A DNA stretch of 64,000 nucleotides, taken from contig NZ_CP083387.1 in assembly GCF_020042345.1 (NCBI RefSeq), forward strand, positions 682,001 to 746,000. Direction: 5' to 3'. A model generated the notes under the pieces. The model saw nothing but the letters and a program-made list of their open reading frames with translations. It had not been told where the DNA came from and ran no database searches. Shown here in pieces: positions 61,311-64,000 of the stretch (position 1 is the stretch's first letter; each line of letters opens with the position of its first letter). Source of the stretch: Arachidicoccus terrestris (GTDB lineage Bacteria; Bacteroidota; Bacteroidia; Chitinophagales; Chitinophagaceae). A program made the position numbers and the translations under genes.

Positions 61311-62198
61311 ATGATGACAGATCATAACCATACTTCCAAAGAAAACAATCCCTTAAAAAGTATTGAGGAGTGGGAAGAAGACATTTTAGAGCGTTATCCG
61401 GATCCGGCTTCCATTACAAAAGAAAAACAGGAAGACGCCTTTCGTAATTATGAAGCGCCGGCCAGGGACACCGTGAAAGAATTTTACCGCCTGAACCATA
61501 AATACCAGACATACGACTTTGTCCAAAAGAAAAAAGCAGCATTCCTGAGCTTTGACAAAAAAGAAATGCCCATCTGGGATTCCTTTGACTTTTTAAACAG
61601 TTTGGTGGATGACTCAGATCCGGACATCGAACTGGACCAGATGCAGCATCTATTGCAAACCTCAGAGGCCATCCGTAATGACCATCATCCTGACTGGATG
61701 GTACTGGTCGGTCTCATCCACGATATGGGCAAGGTCCTCTGTCTTTTCGGTGAACCGCAATGGGCGGTGGTGGGTGATACATTCCCGGTCGGATGCGCCT
61801 ATTCAGACAAGATTGTCTACCCCGAGTTTTTTAAAGAGAACCCGGATTTTCATAATAAGCAGTATCAGACCAAATACGGGATCTATGAACCCAATTGCGG
61901 TTTAGACAACGTTCACCTGTCCTGGGGACATGATGAATATATCTATCACATGATGAAAGACTATCTTCCTGAACCGGGGCTGTATATGCTGCGCTACCAT
62001 TCCTTCTATGCACAGCACCGCGAACAGGCCTACGATCATTTGCTAAGTGACCATGACAAGGAAATGTTCAAATGGGTCCGCCTTTTCAATCCATATGACT
62101 TGTATTCTAAAAATCCCAATCAGAAAAGCTGGGAAGAGCTCAAACCTTACTATCAGGACCTGGTCCACAAATACCTTCCTGAGCGATTAAAGTTCTAG
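61311..62198 (+). CDS. Inositol oxygenase (MIOX)
   Basis: Oxidises myo-inositol to glucuronate with a mixed-valent diiron centre. From ATG 61311 it is 295 residues. The start ([20 protein letters not shown]) and the iron ligands are visible: His113 ([11 protein letters not shown]), His137-Asp138 ([10 protein letters not shown]), His207 (LSWGHDEY), His230 (RYHSFYAQH) and Asp263 (FNPYDLYSK). This matches mammalian MIOX in order and spacing. The enzyme is common in eukaryotes and limited in bacteria. A symporter gene follows and a LacI gene precedes, which suggests a small inositol-use unit. Confidence 0.9.
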   Translation: MMTDHNHTSKENNPLKSIEEWEEDILERYPDPASITKEKQEDAFRNYEAPARDTVKEFYRLNHKYQTYDFVQKKKAAFLSFDKKEMPIWDSFDFLNSLVDDSDPDIELDQMQHLLQTSEAIRNDHHPDWMVLVGLIHDMGKVLCLFGEPQWAVVGDTFPVGCAYSDKIVYPEFFKENPDFHNKQYQTKYGIYEPNCGLDNVHLSWGHDEYIYHMMKDYLPEPGLYMLRYHSFYAQHREQAYDHLLSDHDKEMFKWVRLFNPYDLYSKNPNQKSWEELKPYYQDLVHKYLPERLKF

Positions 62199-62270
62199 AA
62201 AACCTCGGTCACTCCATTATCTTTGAAAATCAAGATCTTCGTCTACATATAAAACACCCTTCTGTTCTAT

Positions 62271-62302
62271 AAAGTTAGGTTTGGTTACACAAGCCTAACT
62301 TT
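62271..62302 (+). terminator. Hairpin after inositol oxygenase
   Basis: AAAGTTAGG/CCTAACTTT perfect 9-bp stem, 14-nt loop, weak T run (TTATT). A TAGGTTTG box overlaps it (62276-62283), so it could also mark the symporter promoter. Confidence 0.45.
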
Positions 62303-62399
62303 ATTAACAATGGCACAGCAATCAATAGTAAAGAGATTGGCAGTACAAAGCCATAACACGGGTTGACCCCCTCATTCCTTTTACCGATAAAAACAGAAA

Positions 62400-64000
62400 A
62401 TGAAGCAGCTGCAAACAGCCGATTATATTGTATTTTTTATCTATTTTGTTGCCGTTTCCCTGTATGGTTATTATATTTATCGCAAAAAAAAGGCCCAGAC
62501 TACAGACTCCAAAGATTTCTTTCTGGCCGAAGGCTCTCTTACCTGGTGGGCCATTGGTGCTTCACTGATTGCTTCCAATATATCCGCAGAACATTTTATC
62601 GGCATGTCCGGCTCCGGCTTTGCGTTGGGCCTGGCCATCTCCTCCTACGAATGGATGGCGGCAGCGACCCTGATTATTGTCGCCATATTTATCATACCGG
62701 TGTATCTGAAAAACAAGATCTACACCATGCCCCAGTTTCTGGCGAAGCGCTACAGTGACAGCGTCAGCAGCATTATGGCGATTTTCTGGTTATTGGTTTA
62801 TGTATTTGTCAATCTGACCTCCATTATCTATCTGGGCGCACTGGCCATCTCCTCTATCTCCACCATCAGCTTTGGCTGGAGCGTATTCGCCCTGGTCCTG
62901 TTTGCGCTGTTTGTCACACTGGGTGGCATGAAAGTCATTGGTTATACGGATGTGGTTCAGGTATTGGTTTTAATCATCGGCGGCCTGGTCACCACTTACC
63001 TGGCACTTACATTATTATCAGACCAGTTTGGTTTTGGCAAAGACATTCTCAAAGGGTTGTCTATACTGCGAAAAGAGGCCCCCGAGCATTTCCATATGAT
63101 CTTCAAGCCATCCAACCCCTATTATAAAGACCTGCCAGGTATCTCTGTGCTGGTGGGTGGCATGCTGGTTAATAACCTTGCCTATTGGGGCTGTAATCAA
63201 TATATTGTACAAAGGGCACTGGGCGCTGATCTGAAAACAGCCCGCAAAGGAATTTTATTTGCAGCCTTTTTGAAGCTGCTCGTGCCGGTGATTGCCGTTT
63301 TACCGGGTATCGTCATGTATGTACTGCATAGCAGGGGTATGTTTCATGCAGAGATGGCAGATGTAGCCGGCGTTGTCAAGCCGGACCACGCCTACCCCAC
63401 GCTGATGAACCTGTTACCTTCCGGGCTTAAGGGAGTTGCCTTCGCGGCCCTTACGGCTGCAGTGGTGGCCTCTCTTGCCGGGAAAGCCAATAGTATCTCT
63501 ACGATATTCTCACTGGACATCTATAAAAAGCATATCAATAAAAACGCTTCCGAAAAGAAAATGGTCGGTATAGGCAAATGGGTCGTCATCGTCAGTTTAA
63601 CGATCGCGGCCTTGATAGCCCCTGCTTTAAAGTCCCTGGACCAGGCCTATCAGTTTATCCAGGAATACGTCGGATTTATCTCTCCCGGCGTGCTGGCCAT
63701 CTTCCTATTGGGTTTCTACTGGAAGCGGACCACCACCGCTGCCGCCATGACAGGCGCCTTACTGACGATTCCACTCTCAACGGTCCTCAAATTTCTGCCC
63801 GAATGGACGGGCGGCCTGTTCCCGGATTATCCATTTTTAGACAGAATGGGCATCACCTTTGTCGTGATAACCGCGACCATGGTTGTCATGAGCCTCGTGA
63901 AGCCCAGTCAGGCCGTAAAAGACGAACAGTCTATCATCAAAGTCGATACCTCTATGTTTAAAATCAATGCCGGCTTTGCATTTGGATCCATTATCATCAT
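62400..64000 (+). CDS. Sodium:solute symporter (SSS family), 3' end outside window
   Basis: Frame open from ATG 62400 to the window end (533 codons). SSS/SGLT-type features: TM1 ADYIVFFIYFVAVSLYGYYI, DFFLAEGSLTWWAIGASLIA, SNISAEHFIGMSGSGFALGL, NLAYWGCNQYIVQRALGADL and GVAFAALTAAVVASLAGKAN with the conserved Na+ site serine/threonine region. Close to the SGLT-like sugar transporters of Bacteroidota. Following inositol oxygenase it would most simply import myo-inositol or glucuronate. About 12 TM segments are visible. Confidence 0.9.
   Translation, partial: MKQLQTADYIVFFIYFVAVSLYGYYIYRKKKAQTTDSKDFFLAEGSLTWWAIGASLIASNISAEHFIGMSGSGFALGLAISSYEWMAAATLIIVAIFIIPVYLKNKIYTMPQFLAKRYSDSVSSIMAIFWLLVYVFVNLTSIIYLGALAISSISTISFGWSVFALVLFALFVTLGGMKVIGYTDVVQVLVLIIGGLVTTYLALTLLSDQFGFGKDILKGLSILRKEAPEHFHMIFKPSNPYYKDLPGISVLVGGMLVNNLAYWGCNQYIVQRALGADLKTARKGILFAAFLKLLVPVIAVLPGIVMYVLHSRGMFHAEMADVAGVVKPDHAYPTLMNLLPSGLKGVAFAALTAAVVASLAGKANSISTIFSLDIYKKHINKNASEKKMVGIGKWVVIVSLTIAALIAPALKSLDQAYQFIQEYVGFISPGVLAIFLLGFYWKRTTTAAAMTGALLTIPLSTVLKFLPEWTGGLFPDYPFLDRMGITFVVITATMVVMSLVKPSQAVKDEQSIIKVDTSMFKINAGFAFGSIII

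Overview
The window looks like chromosome from a Bacteroidota bacterium, most likely of the Chitinophagaceae type. The evidence is repeated promoters of the TTTG-N17-20-TAnnTTTG form, the futalosine menaquinone gene mqnA, the bacillithiol gene bshA, remnants of SusC-type receptors, a secreted protein with a type IX secretion tail, and the order rpmH-rnpA-yidD.

Layout. 1-3.8 kb: glycan-degrading genes (the end of a sialidase and an SGNH esterase fused to a GH20 hexosaminidase). 4-21 kb: mostly housekeeping genes. These are a small protein with its own promoter and terminator, a lipoprotein, a CPA2 antiporter, a selenouridine pair (mnmH-selD), mqnA, purB, two secreted carbohydrate-related proteins, aroE, a phosphosulfolactate synthase homologue, a TPR protein, rpmH-rnpA-yidD and bshA.

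22.3-32.2 kb: a decayed accessory island that begins at a tRNA-Lys gene. The tRNA tail plus terminator is duplicated 2.5 kb downstream. Each copy is followed by a hairpin and a truncated tyrosine integrase, so at least two related elements seem to have integrated in tandem. Their cargo is mostly broken: a PfpI/isonitrile-hydratase-like gene with a stump of an adenylation domain, a cut-off gene resembling defence nucleases, Rhs-like toxin tails with possible immunity genes, IS4, IS630 and SusC remnants, and one intact IS3-family element with a 4-bp target duplication and a frameshift signal.

32-52 kb: a T9SS-secreted GloVer-repeat protein, a degenerate response regulator, a MacB/FtsX-type permease behind a 27-bp palindrome and three iterons, then a region of stress and detoxification genes and many regulators. 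Its clearest circuit is a TetR gene and a hydrolase operon that share three copies of one operator. Several genes here are broken (RclC/DUF417, low-affinity iron permease, DUF892, an MsrA stump).

52-59 kb: a thiol-redox locus with egtD, a mercuric-reductase-like flavoprotein, egtB, an NTF2-like protein, a GreA-like protein, an MsrB-MsrA fusion, trxB and a small acetyltransferase. Together with bshA this suggests that the cell makes both ergothioneine and bacillithiol. 59.9-64 kb: a LacI regulator, a LacI-type palindrome, myo-inositol oxygenase and a sodium:solute symporter cut by the window end, which looks like an inositol uptake and oxidation module.
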